A stretch of 64,000 nucleotides of DNA. Origin: Marinibaculum pumilum. GTDB taxonomy: Bacteria > Pseudomonadota > Alphaproteobacteria > Ferrovibrionales > Ferrovibrionaceae. Below are positions 6,525 to 15,567 of the stretch, one piece after another (the first letter of the stretch is position 1; each line of letters begins with the position of its first letter). Location of the stretch: NCBI RefSeq assembly GCF_042646425.1, contig NZ_JBHRTR010000034.1, positions 372,001 to 436,000 of the forward strand. Direction: 5' to 3'. The position numbers were made by a program, and so were the translations under genes. Below the pieces are notes generated by a model that worked only from the letters and a program-made list of their open reading frames with translations, made no database searches and had not been told where the DNA came from.

Positions 6525-8736
6525 CCACGGTGCCGGTTTCGCCTGCGGCGATGCGGGCGGCATGCAGCCGGGCCAGCGGGTCGTCGGGATGGGCGGCGGC
6601 ATGGGCCAGCATTGCCGCGCCGGCATCCGGCCCGCCGGCCGCCAGCGTCTCGAAGGCCTGCCGGTAGGCGCGCACCGCCTCCGTCTCCGCCGCCACCGGC
6701 GCGACGGTTTCGATCCCGGTGCTGCGTCCCTTCACCAGCAGGGTCGCGATCGGACGGAAGGCGAAGCGTCTGCACGCCTTCGCCGTCGCGCCTGCGATGC
6801 AGATCCGGGTCCCCAGCGGCTTGTTGGCCGCCTCCAGCCGCGCGGCGGTGTTGATGGCATCGCCATGGGCGGTGTAGTCGAAGCGCCCGGCGCCGCCGAA
6901 ATTGCCGACCACCGCCGGGCCGGTATTGACCCCGATCCGGGTGATGCCGATCGACCGGCCCCGGTCGGCCTGCGCGGCGGCGAAGCGGTCGGTGGCGGCG
7001 CCGATCTCGATCGCACAGGCGACGGCGCGGTCGGCATGGTCGGGCTGGTCCAGCGGCGCGTTGAACATGGCATGGACCGCATCGCCGACGATCTTGTCGA
7101 TGGTGCCGCCATGGCGCATCACGATGCCGCAGACCTCCGACAGGTAGGCGTTCATCACCTCCACCAGCTCCGCAGGGTCGGCCTGTTCCGTATAGCGGGT
7201 GAAGCCCTCCAGGTCGGTGAACAGGAAGGTCATGGAGCGGCTTTCGCCCCCCAGACGCAGCCGGTCCGGCCGGTCGGCGATGGCGCGCACCATCTCCGGC
7301 GCCAGGTAGTGGGCGAAGGCGTGGCGCAGCCGGCGCCGGTCGCCTTCCACCAGGGCAGTGCGCGTCAGGCTGGCGGCGGCGAAGGCGGTGGCCATGGCGA
7401 GAGCCGGGGTGACCGGGTCCAGCAGCAGGCGGGCGCCGGTGAACAGCCCGAAGGCGCCGAGGCCCAGCGCCGCCGCCAGCGCCAGGAACAGGCCGAGCGC
7501 CACGGCCGGACGCAGCCAGGCGGCGCAGAGCAGGACAATGGCGGCGCCGGCGAGGCCCAACGCCAGTTCCCCGGCCGGCGCCCAGGGCGGGCGCACCAGA
7601 TGGGCCCCGGTCAGGATCTGCTCCAGGGCCTGGGCGTGCAGATTGACCCCCGGCTCGAACGGGTTGACCGGCGTGGTGCGCAGGTCGGACAGGCCGACGG
7701 CGCTGGTGCCGATCAGGACGATATGGCCGCGGACCCGGGCGGCGATGTCCGCCTGCCCGTCCAGCACCTGCCCGTCCAGCACCTGCCATGCCGGCAGCAT
7801 CCGGCCGCTGCCAGCCGGCCGGAAATGCAGCCAGTACTCGCCCGCGCTGTTGACCGGGATCTCGATTCCGCCGACCCGGAGCAGCATGCCCGGCCCGTCG
7901 ACGAACGGGGCGGATGCGGGCGGTGCCGTCCGCACCGCGATCGTCTCCTGCCGCTGCGCGACCCGCAATGCCTCCAGTGCCAGGGAGGGGACCAGTTCGC
8001 CCCGAAAGGCGGAGAGCAGCGGGATGCGGCGGACGATTCCGCCATCGCCGCCGACCAGGCTGAAGCTGCCATTGCCCGTCGCCGCTGCCTCCAGCACCGG
8101 CAGGTTCGTGACCGCGCCGGGAAAGGCGAACAGGCCGCCGATCGGATCCGGGCCGATGACGGCGAAGCCGGCCTTGATCGCGGGCGCGCGGGAGGACGGC
8201 CGCGGCGTGAGGCCGAAACCCGTCACCACCCGGGCCGCCGCCATCGTCGCCGCCAGGTCGCGGTCGAAGTCGGGCATCGCGTCCGGCGCCAGCGACAGGT
8301 CAAGCAGGCCGCGGCGTTGCCAGTCCGCAACCAGCCGGGCCGGGGAGGCGCGGTCCGGCTCCGACAGCAGAATGTCGAGGACGATCGCAGCCGCACCCAT
8401 CCCGTCCAGCTGCGCGATCAGCCGGGCCAGGGTGTCCCGGGGCCAGGGCCATTGGCCGACCCGTTCCAGCGAGGTGTCGTCGATATCGACGACCGTCACC
8501 GGAACCGGGCGTTCCTGTCGCGGCGCCTGCAGTTGCAGCAGGTCGAACGCCGCTTCCCGCAGGGCCGTAAACGGGGGCGGCAGGGCGACGCGCAGCACGA
8601 CGAAAGCGGCCAGGGCCAGCAGCCCGGCCAGCAGGGTCAGGTATCGGTAGCGGCGCGACAAGGCTTCTCGTCGGTCTTTCAGGGGTCTTTGCAGGCCATC
8701 GGGCTTGTTCAGCCCGGCAGGCCGCGGCGACGACAC
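6511..8736 (-). CDS. CHASE2-domain class III adenylate cyclase
   Basis: A 741-residue membrane cyclase that should convert ATP to cAMP in response to a periplasmic signal. Layout: N-terminal membrane segment (about 34-52), periplasmic CHASE2 sensor (about 60-375, with VVDIDDTSLERVGQWPWPR and VLIGTSA landmarks), three closely spaced membrane helices (about 388-457), and a class III cyclase domain (about 500-680). Catalytic residues are complete: metal Asp508 (FTDLEGF) and Asp552 (KIVGDAV), adenine-selecting Lys548 and Asp620 (FDYTAHGD), and transition-state Asn629 and Arg633. The Lys/Asp pair argues for ATP rather than GTP. It diverges from a cyclic-nucleotide-binding EAL protein. Residues 319-328 hold a tandem VLDGQ-VLDGQ encoded by a perfect 15-bp repeat. 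Confidence 0.93.
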   Translation of the reverse strand: MSSPRPAGLNKPDGLQRPLKDRREALSRRYRYLTLLAGLLALAAFVVLRVALPPPFTALREAAFDLLQLQAPRQERPVPVTVVDIDDTSLERVGQWPWPRDTLARLIAQLDGMGAAAIVLDILLSEPDRASPARLVADWQRRGLLDLSLAPDAMPDFDRDLAATMAAARVVTGFGLTPRPSSRAPAIKAGFAVIGPDPIGGLFAFPGAVTNLPVLEAAATGNGSFSLVGGDGGIVRRIPLLSAFRGELVPSLALEALRVAQRQETIAVRTAPPASAPFVDGPGMLLRVGGIEIPVNSAGEYWLHFRPAGSGRMLPAWQVLDGQVLDGQADIAARVRGHIVLIGTSAVGLSDLRTTPVNPFEPGVNLHAQALEQILTGAHLVRPPWAPAGELALGLAGAAIVLLCAAWLRPAVALGLFLALAAALGLGAFGLFTGARLLLDPVTPALAMATAFAAASLTRTALVEGDRRRLRHAFAHYLAPEMVRAIADRPDRLRLGGESRSMTFLFTDLEGFTRYTEQADPAELVEVMNAYLSEVCGIVMRHGGTIDKIVGDAVHAMFNAPLDQPDHADRAVACAIEIGAATDRFAAAQADRGRSIGITRIGVNTGPAVVGNFGGAGRFDYTAHGDAINTAARLEAANKPLGTRICIAGATAKACRRFAFRPIATLLVKGRSTGIETVAPVAAETEAVRAYRQAFETLAAGGPDAGAAMLAHAAAHPDDPLARLHAARIAAGETGTVVNLS
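7753..7787. repeat. Perfect 15-bp tandem duplication inside the cyclase gene
   Basis: CTGCCCGTCCAGCAC is repeated head to tail (7753-7767 and 7768-7782) and followed by CTGCC. It is in frame and duplicates VLDGQ in the periplasmic CHASE2 domain, close to the membrane-proximal end. It looks like a recent slippage event. Confidence 0.8.
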
Positions 8737-8850
8737 GGCTGGCCTTTCCCGGCAACCGTTTTACATCAGCGGGATGGACAGATGGTGCTGAAACTATTTG
8801 TTAGGCCCGATATTCCAGACTGCGGGACCATGCCCGGGCCGCAGGCCTGA

Positions 8851-10104
8851 ATGAGCGGGGCGGACAGGGAAGCGCAGTTCGTGCCATCCAAGGACAGCAT
8901 ATTCGTGCCCGCAGGGACGGTCCTGTTCCGGCAGGGCGATGCCGGCGACTGCGCCTATGTGGTCGAGGAAGGGCGCATCGCGATCTCCCTGCAGGATGCG
9001 GCGCAGTCCCGCCGGGTGGCGATGCGGGGACGCGGCGAGATCTTCGGCGAGATGGCGATCGTGGACGGCAGCACCCGCTCCGCCACCGCCACGGCAATCG
9101 AGGATTCCCGTCTTCTGGTCGTGACCGCCGACCGGCTGTCGCACCGGCTGGCGGCGGCGGACCCGGTCCTGCGCATGGTGGTGGACGTGCTCTCCGGCCG
9201 GCTGCGCGCCACCATGGCGCAGCTGGCCAGGACCGAGCGTGCTGCCGCATCCGACGCGCCGGTGCCCGCCACCGGCCCGGAACCCGGCACGGGCGAGCAT
9301 AGCGCGATGGCGGATATCCGGCTGGAGCAGGACCTGGTGAAGGGCATCGCCCGCGGCGAGCTCTGCCTGCATTTCCAGCCGATCGTCGAACTGGCGGAGC
9401 GCCGGGTGCTGGGCTTCGAATCCCTGGCGCGCTGGAACCATCCGGAGCGCGGCCTGCTGCCGCCGGCCGACTTCATCCCGCGGGCGGAGACCAGCGGGCT
9501 GATCACGGCGATCACCCGTTGGGCGCTGCCACGCGCCCTGGATGATCTGCTCCGGCTGACCGAGGCAGCCTCGGCGGCGCAGGTCTATGTCACCGTCAAC
9601 GTCTCCGTCGCCGACCTGCAGGACCCGGACTTTCCCGGCTTCATCGCCTCCTGCCTGGCAAGCCGGCCGGACGCCGAAGGGCGGCTGAAGATCGAGGTGA
9701 CGGAAAGCCTGATGCTGGCGCAGCCGGATCGCGTGCGCGACAGCCTGCACCGCTGCCGCGAGATGGGCGTGGATGTCGCGATCGATGATTTCGGCACCGG
9801 CTATTCCAGCCTCGGCCATCTGCACCGCCTGCCGATCGGCGCCCTGAAGATCGACCGCAACTTCATCGCCGCTTTCGACCATGGCGAGAACGGCCGCAAG
9901 ATCGTGCAGACGATTCTGCGACTGGCCGAGGATCTGGTCATTCCCACCATCGCGGAAGGGGTCGAGACCGAGGAGCAGGCCGCCCTGCTGGCGGAGATGG
10001 GGTGCGGCCAGGGGCAGGGCTATCTGTTCGCCAGGCCGATGCCGCCGGAGGCCGCAGGCCGCTGGCTGCGGGACCGGTCGTCCGGCCGGCGCGCCGTGGC
10101 CTGA
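8851..10104 (+). CDS. Cyclic-nucleotide-binding EAL-domain c-di-GMP phosphodiesterase
   Basis: A 417-residue cytosolic protein joining an N-terminal cyclic-nucleotide-binding domain (about 15-125) to a C-terminal EAL domain (about 155-408), which hydrolyses c-di-GMP. The phosphate-binding cassette is canonical: GEIFGEMAIVDGSTRSATA with Glu67 and Arg76, as expected for cAMP or cGMP binding. EAL residues are conserved: Glu190 in ESL (replacing EAL but keeping the metal Glu), Asn250, Glu282, Asp312-Asp313 in DDFGTGYSSL, Lys333, Glu369 in AEGVET, and Gln389. It should be an active phosphodiesterase. It is divergent from the adenylate cyclase gene, 114 bp away, and upstream of a FecR-domain gene. 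ATG at 8851 has only a weak Shine-Dalgarno. Confidence 0.92.
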   Translation: MSGADREAQFVPSKDSIFVPAGTVLFRQGDAGDCAYVVEEGRIAISLQDAAQSRRVAMRGRGEIFGEMAIVDGSTRSATATAIEDSRLLVVTADRLSHRLAAADPVLRMVVDVLSGRLRATMAQLARTERAAASDAPVPATGPEPGTGEHSAMADIRLEQDLVKGIARGELCLHFQPIVELAERRVLGFESLARWNHPERGLLPPADFIPRAETSGLITAITRWALPRALDDLLRLTEAASAAQVYVTVNVSVADLQDPDFPGFIASCLASRPDAEGRLKIEVTESLMLAQPDRVRDSLHRCREMGVDVAIDDFGTGYSSLGHLHRLPIGALKIDRNFIAAFDHGENGRKIVQTILRLAEDLVIPTIAEGVETEEQAALLAEMGCGQGQGYLFARPMPPEAAGRWLRDRSSGRRAVA

Positions 10105-10163
10105 TGCGGCCCGCCGGTCTGCGGCAAGCCAGGGCCGGAAACCGTCAAAGGAGGATGAAATCG

Positions 10164-10805
10164 ATGCCAGTCGCCACGAGAAGTCTGGCCGGGGCCTTGT
10201 GCGCCGGCCTCCTGCTGGTCGTCGGTGCCGCATCTGCCCGGGCGGAAGGGCAGGATATCGGCGCGGTGGACAAGGTGCAGAACACCGTTCTGGCCGAGCA
10301 GGGCGCCGGGCAGCGGACCCTGGCCGATGGCAGCCCGGTCTATTTCCAGGACCTGCTGCGGTCCGGGGCGGATGCCCGCCTGCAGGCAACCCTGATCGAT
10401 GAGACGCAGATCACGCTGGGCGAGAACGCCGTTCTGCGGATCGACGAATTCGTCTACGAACCGGGCCCGCGCGGCGGCTCCCTGGCACTGGAGGTGGTGC
10501 AGGGCGCCTTCCTGTTCGTCGGCGGCCAGGTCGAGAAGCCGCATGGCGGCGACGTCACCATCGACACCCCGGTCGGCACCCTGGGCATCCGCGGCACCAC
10601 CGTCTGGGGCGGGCCGCTGGACGGCCGTTACGGGGTGATCGTGCTGGACGGCGAGGTGACGGTGACCAATGCCGGCGGCACCGTCACCCTGACCAAGGGG
10701 ATGGGCACGATGGTCGACGGTGCGGCGGCCGCCCCCGAGGCCCCGGCGCCCTGGCCGGAGGACCGGATGGGCCGCGCGGTGGCGACGATCTCCTTCGGCG
10801 GCTAG
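10164..10805 (+). CDS. Secreted FecR-domain protein
   Basis: A 213-residue exported protein with a Sec signal peptide (about 1-27, ending ASARA) and a FecR-type beta domain. The domain shows GQRTLADGSPVYFQDLLRSG, LIDETQITLGENAVLRIDEF and TPVGTLGIRGTTVW, the hallmark of FecR/LysM-type periplasmic proteins. It has no membrane anchor or sigma-regulator N-terminus, so it is not a classical anti-sigma FecR. ATG at 10164 is favoured over ATG 10155 because AAGGAGG ends only one base before the latter. It lies 59 bp downstream of the CNB-EAL gene. CHASE2 cyclases and FecR proteins are often neighbours, so it may be the periplasmic ligand or partner of CHASE2 (inference). Confidence 0.82.
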   Translation: MPVATRSLAGALCAGLLLVVGAASARAEGQDIGAVDKVQNTVLAEQGAGQRTLADGSPVYFQDLLRSGADARLQATLIDETQITLGENAVLRIDEFVYEPGPRGGSLALEVVQGAFLFVGGQVEKPHGGDVTIDTPVGTLGIRGTTVWGGPLDGRYGVIVLDGEVTVTNAGGTVTLTKGMGTMVDGAAAAPEAPAPWPEDRMGRAVATISFGG

Positions 10806-10858
10806 GGACCGCACAGCTCCGCTTCTTGGTATGCCCGCAAGTACGGTTGCGATCGGGC

Positions 10859-10888
10859 ACTGGCGCCGACATACCGCAGGATGCCAGT
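10859..10888. promoter_or_regulatory. Inverted repeat upstream of the amidase gene
   Basis: ACTGGC (10859-10864) and GCCAGT (10883-10888) form a perfect inverted repeat with an 18-bp spacer, 41 bp before the amidase start. It could be an operator or part of a leader hairpin. Just upstream, CGCAA and TTGCG at 10836-10851 form another stem that may end the FecR transcript. Confidence 0.35.
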
Positions 10889-10929
10889 ATCCCGCTCTCG
10901 CAAGCGCGCAGGAACTTAAGGGGGCAGGC

Positions 10930-12348
10930 ATGGCGGGCGAACCGTTGCACTACAGGAATCTGACCGAGGTCGCGGCCGCGATCGGGCGCGGCGAGGTCAG
11001 TTCCGTCGGCGTGACCGAGGCCATCCTGGAACGCATCGCGGAGCTGGATCCGCACTATACCTGCTATCTGCATCTCTGCGCCGAACGGGCACTGCAGCAG
11101 GCCGCGCAGGCGGATGCGGAAATCGCGAAGGGCATCCGGAAGGGGGTGCTGCACGGCGTACCGGTCGCGGTGAAGGACCTCTGCTACACCACCTATGCGC
11201 CGACCACCGCCGGCACCACGATTCACAGGGGCTTCATGGCGCCCTTCGACGCCACGGTGGTGCAGCGGCTGGAGGTCGCCGGGGCGGTCATGCTGGGCAA
11301 GCTGTCGATGACCGAGGGCGCCTATACCAGCCATCACCCGGACGTGCCCTATCCGCCGAACCCCTGGAACGAAGGCTACTGGGTCGGCTCCTCCTCGACC
11401 GGCTCCGGCGTCGCCACGGCGCTGGGCATGTGCTTCGGCGCGCTGGGCAGCGATACCGGCGGTTCGATCCGCTTCCCCTCCGCCACCTGCGGTCTGACCG
11501 GGATCAAGCCGACCTGGGGCCGGGTCAGCCGGCACGGCGTCTTCGCGCTGGCGGATTCGCTGGACCATGTCGGGCCGATGTGCCGGTCCGCGGCCGACTG
11601 TGCCGCGATCCTGCAGGCGATCGCCGGCTGGGACGTCAACGACCCGACCTCGATCGACGCACCCGTCCCCGACTATATGGCGGAGGTCGGCCGCAGCATC
11701 CGCGACCTGCGGATCGGCGTCGACCGGCGCTACGCGCTGGACGGCGTGGATCCGCAGATGGCGGCCGCCCTGGAGGCGGCGATAGCGCATTTCGAAAGCC
11801 TGGGCGCGCGCATCGTCGACATCGCCTTCCCGGAATCGGAGCCGCTGGTCGCGCAGTGGATCCGGATGTGCGCGATCGAGACGGCGATCGCGCATCTGGA
11901 GACCTATCCCGCCCGGGCATCGGAATACGGGCCGGAACTGGCGCAGCTGATCGACGAGGGCCGGCAGACCAGCGGCATCGACGCCGGCAAGGGCTGGCTC
12001 GACCGCCTCGCCTTCACCGAGGCGCTGCAGACGATGTTCGGCGGCATCGACTGCATGCTGATCCCGACCATGCCGATGACCATCCCCAGCCTGGTGAAGA
12101 TGGGGGAATATGGCGAGGATCCGAGCATCCTGACCTCGATTCTGCGCTTCACCGCGCCGTTCGACTTCGCCGGCAATCCGACCATCACCCTGCCGAACGG
12201 CTTCGATTCCGACGGCCTGCCGCTGAGCATGCAGCTGGTCGGCCCGCAGCTGGGCGAGGCCGTGCTGGTGCGGGCCGGGCATGCCTTCCAGACCGTGACC
12301 GACTGGCATTGCCGGCATCCGCAGGCGGCCCCGGGCGGTGGCGCCTAG
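10930..12348 (+). CDS. Amidase signature family hydrolase
   Basis: A 472-residue amidase-signature enzyme hydrolysing a C-N amide bond to acid plus ammonia. The Ser-cisSer-Lys triad is readable: Lys82 in VAVKDLC, Ser155 in VGSSSTGSG, and nucleophile Ser179 in GSDTGGSIRFP. Length is normal for the family. ATG at 10930 follows a GGGGGCAGG. It is the first plus-strand gene of the 20-kb nitrogen-ring catabolism region, but 249 bp with strong regulatory motifs separate it from the next gene, so it may be an independent unit. It is distinct from the second amidase at 52263. Confidence 0.9.
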   Translation: MAGEPLHYRNLTEVAAAIGRGEVSSVGVTEAILERIAELDPHYTCYLHLCAERALQQAAQADAEIAKGIRKGVLHGVPVAVKDLCYTTYAPTTAGTTIHRGFMAPFDATVVQRLEVAGAVMLGKLSMTEGAYTSHHPDVPYPPNPWNEGYWVGSSSTGSGVATALGMCFGALGSDTGGSIRFPSATCGLTGIKPTWGRVSRHGVFALADSLDHVGPMCRSAADCAAILQAIAGWDVNDPTSIDAPVPDYMAEVGRSIRDLRIGVDRRYALDGVDPQMAAALEAAIAHFESLGARIVDIAFPESEPLVAQWIRMCAIETAIAHLETYPARASEYGPELAQLIDEGRQTSGIDAGKGWLDRLAFTEALQTMFGGIDCMLIPTMPMTIPSLVKMGEYGEDPSILTSILRFTAPFDFAGNPTITLPNGFDSDGLPLSMQLVGPQLGEAVLVRAGHAFQTVTDWHCRHPQAAPGGGA

Positions 12349-12363
12349 GGGCCGGCCCGGCTC

Positions 12364-12512
12364 GATTGCCGCGGCGCTGGTTCCGTGCGTATGCTGATTG
12401 CCGGGCGTCGGCGGTCGCGTTAGATTGCCGGCCTGGGGAGAGCGCCGCAGGCGAAAACTCACGCAAGTCCGCATCAGACGGAGCGCCTGTCACGTGACAA
12501 TGACCAGTCATT
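12364..12512. promoter_or_regulatory. Regulatory region: three GATTGCCG repeats and two palindromes
   Basis: The 249-bp spacer before the first isochorismatase-fold gene holds three direct copies of GATTGCCG (12364-12371, 12396-12403, 12423-12430), a perfect 12-bp palindrome TGTCACGTGACA (12488-12499), and AATGAC-CA-GTCATT (12499-12512) directly adjoining it. This density of symmetric sequence points to a controlled promoter for the downstream isochorismatase-hyuAB unit. No regulator gene is adjacent, so the binding protein must be encoded elsewhere. Confidence 0.55.
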
Positions 12513-12597
12513 CGCCCTTCGGGTGGCCCGCTGCGACCGCTGCATTCGTATGCCGTCGCGGCCTGCCCGCCGCAACCACCATCCGGGGGACTTTGCG

Positions 12598-13323
12598 ATG
12601 AGCCGGCTGCCGACCGCGTCCGGCCGCCCGCAGCTGAGCCGGGAGGAGCTTCAGGAGGTCCTGGAGCAGGTCTTCGCGCTCGATTCCGATTTCTATGCCG
12701 GTCGCGGCTTTCAGCGCCGGATCGGCTGGGGCGCGAAGCCGGCGCTGGTCAATATCGACCTGGCCAATGCCTGGACCCGGCCCGGCCATGCCTTCTCCTG
12801 CGACGGCATGGACGTGATCATCCCCGGCGTGCAGGCATTGCTGTCCGCCTTTCGTGCCCGCGGCCTGCCGGTGGTCTACACCACGACGGCCTATGCGGTG
12901 ACCGGCTCCGACAACACCGACATGGGCCTGTGGCACAAGAAGATCCCGGCGGAGCTTCTGCAGCTCGGCACGCCGGAGGTCGCCATCGACGACCGCATCG
13001 CGCCCGCCGAGGGCGAGCATGTCATCGTCAAGAAGCGCGCCAGCGCCTTCCACGGGACCTACCTGTCCGGCATGCTGAAGGCGCTGGGGGTGGATACCGT
13101 GGTGGTCACCGGGGTGACCTGCGCCGGCTGCGTGCGCCACACCGTCGAGGATGCGATCGCAGAGGGCTTCCGCCCGATCGTCGTGCGCGAATGCGTCGGC
13201 GACCGCACCCTCGGCGTGGTGGAATGGAACCTGTTCGACATCGACGCGAAGTTCGGCGACGTGGAGCCGCTGGCCGACGTTCTGGACCGCCTGCGTCGCA
13301 ATGAGGAGTCCGCCGGCGACTAG
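12598..13323 (+). CDS. Isochorismatase-fold amidohydrolase (N-carbamoylsarcosine amidase-like), copy 1
   Basis: A 241-residue cysteine hydrolase of the isochorismatase superfamily, probably removing a carbamoyl or amide group. The Asp-Lys-Cys triad is Asp54 (VNIDLAN), Lys145/146 (HVIVKKRAS) and Cys178 (VTCAGCVRHT). The usual TTSGC motif is changed to TCAGC, unlike copies 2 and 3, so substrate preference may differ. It carries an N-terminal helix of about 40 residues before the core. ATG at 12598 follows GGGGGA. The HyuA/HyuB pair follows 74 bp later, the arrangement expected for ring opening followed by decarbamoylation. Confidence 0.87.
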   Translation: MSRLPTASGRPQLSREELQEVLEQVFALDSDFYAGRGFQRRIGWGAKPALVNIDLANAWTRPGHAFSCDGMDVIIPGVQALLSAFRARGLPVVYTTTAYAVTGSDNTDMGLWHKKIPAELLQLGTPEVAIDDRIAPAEGEHVIVKKRASAFHGTYLSGMLKALGVDTVVVTGVTCAGCVRHTVEDAIAEGFRPIVVRECVGDRTLGVVEWNLFDIDAKFGDVEPLADVLDRLRRNEESAGD

Positions 13324-13397
13324 TGGAACGGGGATCGCGGGCGGTCGTGGCAACCTGAGTTCAGTAACAGTCTGGATCTGTCGAGGAGAGAAGCGGG

Positions 13398-15473
13398 ATG
13401 GCGAAGATCGGCGTCGACGTGGGGGGCACGTTCACCGACCTGATCCTGGAGATCGAGCCGGAAAAGGTGTTCGTGCACAAGGTTCCGTCCACGCCGGCGG
13501 ACCAGTCCATCGGCGTCCTTAAGGGCATCCTGGAAATCTGCGAGATCGGCGGCATCAGCCCGTCGGACGTCAGCCTGATCGTGCACGGTACCACGGTGGC
13601 GACCAACATCACCATCGAGCATAACGGCGCCGAGGTGGGCATGCTGACCACCCGCGGCTTCCGCGACATCATCCATATCGGCCGCCACAAGCGGCCGCAC
13701 AACTTCTCCATCCAGTTCGACGTGCCCTGGCAGTCCAAGCCGCTGGTGAAGCGCCGCAACCGCATCCCGATCACCGAGCGCCTGCTGCCGCCGGACGGCC
13801 GGATCGAGACGCCGCTGGCGGAGGACGAGGTCCGCGCCGCGGTGGAGAAGTTCAAGGAGAACGGCGTGGAGGCGGTGACGATCTGCTTCCTGTTCTCGTT
13901 CCTGAACGACAGCCACGAGAAGCGGGCGAAGGAGATCGTGCTGGAAGGCATGCCCGACGCCTATGTCTGCACCTCGTCGGAGGTGGTGGACGTGATCCGC
14001 GAATATGAGCGCTTCTCCACCACCGCGATGAACGCCTATGTCGGCCCGCGCACCTCGCGCTACCTGCGCAACCTGGCGAAGAGCCTGCAGGAGAAGGGGA
14101 TCCAGGCGGAACTGCGGGTGATGCAGTCCAACGGCGGCATCGCGACCGTCGAGACCTGCTCTGAAAAGGCGGTGACCATCCTGCTGTCCGGACCGGCCGG
14201 CGGCGTGATCGGCGGCCGCTATTTCGGCGAGATGGCGGGGCAGCCCAACATCATCACCGTGGATATCGGCGGCACCTCGGCCGATATCAGCACGATCCCG
14301 GAGACGGGCATCAAGATCAAGAATCCGCGCGACACCTATGTCGGCGACTATCCGGTGCTGGTGCCGATGATCGACATGATCACCATCGGCGCCGGCGGCG
14401 GCTCGATCGCCCATCTGGACGAGGCCGGCATGTTCCGTGTCGGCCCGCGGTCGGCCGGCGCCGATCCGGGACCGGCCTGCTATGCCAAGGGCGGCACCGA
14501 GCCGACCGTCACGGACGCGCAGGTGGTGCTGGGCCGGCTGGACATCGACCGCTTCCTGGGCGGCGACCTGCCGATCGACTTCGACCTGGCGCGCAAGGCG
14601 ATCCACGACAGGATCGCGCAGCCGCTGGGCATGAGCCTGGAGGATGCCGCGCTCGGCATCATCAAGATCATCAATTCCAACATGGCGCTGGCGATCCGTT
14701 CCAACTCCGTCGCCCGCGGCATCGACCCGCGCAACTTCGCGCTGATGCCGTTCGGCGGCGCCGGCCCGCTGCACGGCACCGCGCTGGCGGAGGCGGTGTT
14801 CGCCAGGGAGGTGATCGTGCCGCCGGCGCCGGGCATCACCGCGGCGATCGGCCTGCTGGTGACCGACATGAAGTACGAGTTCACCCGGTCGGTGCTGGCG
14901 GTGCTGAACAGCGCCACCCAGGACCAGCTGGACGCCATCAACAAGGCGGCCGACGACCTGACCGCCCAGGCCGCCCGCCAGCTGGAGCAGGACGGCGTGC
15001 CGGCCGCCGCCCACCAGTTCACCCGGATCGCCGAGTGCCGCTACCAGGGCCAGGGCTTCGAATTGCGGGCGGAAATGCCCGCCGGCGCCCTGACCATGGA
15101 CAACAAGCAGGTGGTCATGAACAATTTCCACGAACAGCACCGGATGGACTACGGCTACGCCTTCGACGACGGCAATGTGGAGATCATGACCCTGCGGATC
15201 ATCGCCACGGCGAATGTCGAGGCGCTGAAATGGCCGCGGCTGGAGGCGGCGAATGGAACGTCGATCGAACCGGCCTATCTCTATTCGCGGGAGACGATCT
15301 TCGACAGCGGCGAGAAGCTGGAAACGCCACGCTACGACCGGCTGAAGCTGAAATCCGGCCACCAGGTGCCCGGCCCGGCGGTGGTGATCCAGCACAATTC
15401 CACCACCCTGGTGCCGCCGGGCTATGTCGCCAAGGTGGACGACTATTCCAACCTGATCGTCAGCCGCACCTGA
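13398..15473 (+). CDS. hyuA: Hydantoinase/oxoprolinase subunit A, copy 1
   Basis: A 691-residue ATP-binding A subunit of the hydantoinase/5-oxoprolinase/acetone carboxylase superfamily, which opens cyclic amides using ATP. The N-terminal sugar-kinase-like phosphate loop is GVDVGGTFTDLIL starting at residue 5, and a second phosphate region reads DIGGTSADIS. STPADQSIGV, HGTTVATN, SGPAGGVIGG and FGGAGPLHG are conserved core blocks. ATG at 13398 has GAGGAGAG upstream. It forms a unit with the following HyuB. Unlike copy 2 it has no N-terminal extension. Substrate could be hydantoin, N-methylhydantoin, 5-oxoproline or another lactam. Confidence 0.93.
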   Translation: MAKIGVDVGGTFTDLILEIEPEKVFVHKVPSTPADQSIGVLKGILEICEIGGISPSDVSLIVHGTTVATNITIEHNGAEVGMLTTRGFRDIIHIGRHKRPHNFSIQFDVPWQSKPLVKRRNRIPITERLLPPDGRIETPLAEDEVRAAVEKFKENGVEAVTICFLFSFLNDSHEKRAKEIVLEGMPDAYVCTSSEVVDVIREYERFSTTAMNAYVGPRTSRYLRNLAKSLQEKGIQAELRVMQSNGGIATVETCSEKAVTILLSGPAGGVIGGRYFGEMAGQPNIITVDIGGTSADISTIPETGIKIKNPRDTYVGDYPVLVPMIDMITIGAGGGSIAHLDEAGMFRVGPRSAGADPGPACYAKGGTEPTVTDAQVVLGRLDIDRFLGGDLPIDFDLARKAIHDRIAQPLGMSLEDAALGIIKIINSNMALAIRSNSVARGIDPRNFALMPFGGAGPLHGTALAEAVFAREVIVPPAPGITAAIGLLVTDMKYEFTRSVLAVLNSATQDQLDAINKAADDLTAQAARQLEQDGVPAAAHQFTRIAECRYQGQGFELRAEMPAGALTMDNKQVVMNNFHEQHRMDYGYAFDDGNVEIMTLRIIATANVEALKWPRLEAANGTSIEPAYLYSRETIFDSGEKLETPRYDRLKLKSGHQVPGPAVVIQHNSTTLVPPGYVAKVDDYSNLIVSRT

Positions 15474-15567
15474 GCGGCGGCGCGGTCGGGAGAGGATCGG
15501 GGAAACGCGGGACTTGGATGCACCGCTGCCGGCACGGCCGGCCCGGGCGGGCGGAAGGAGAACCAGC

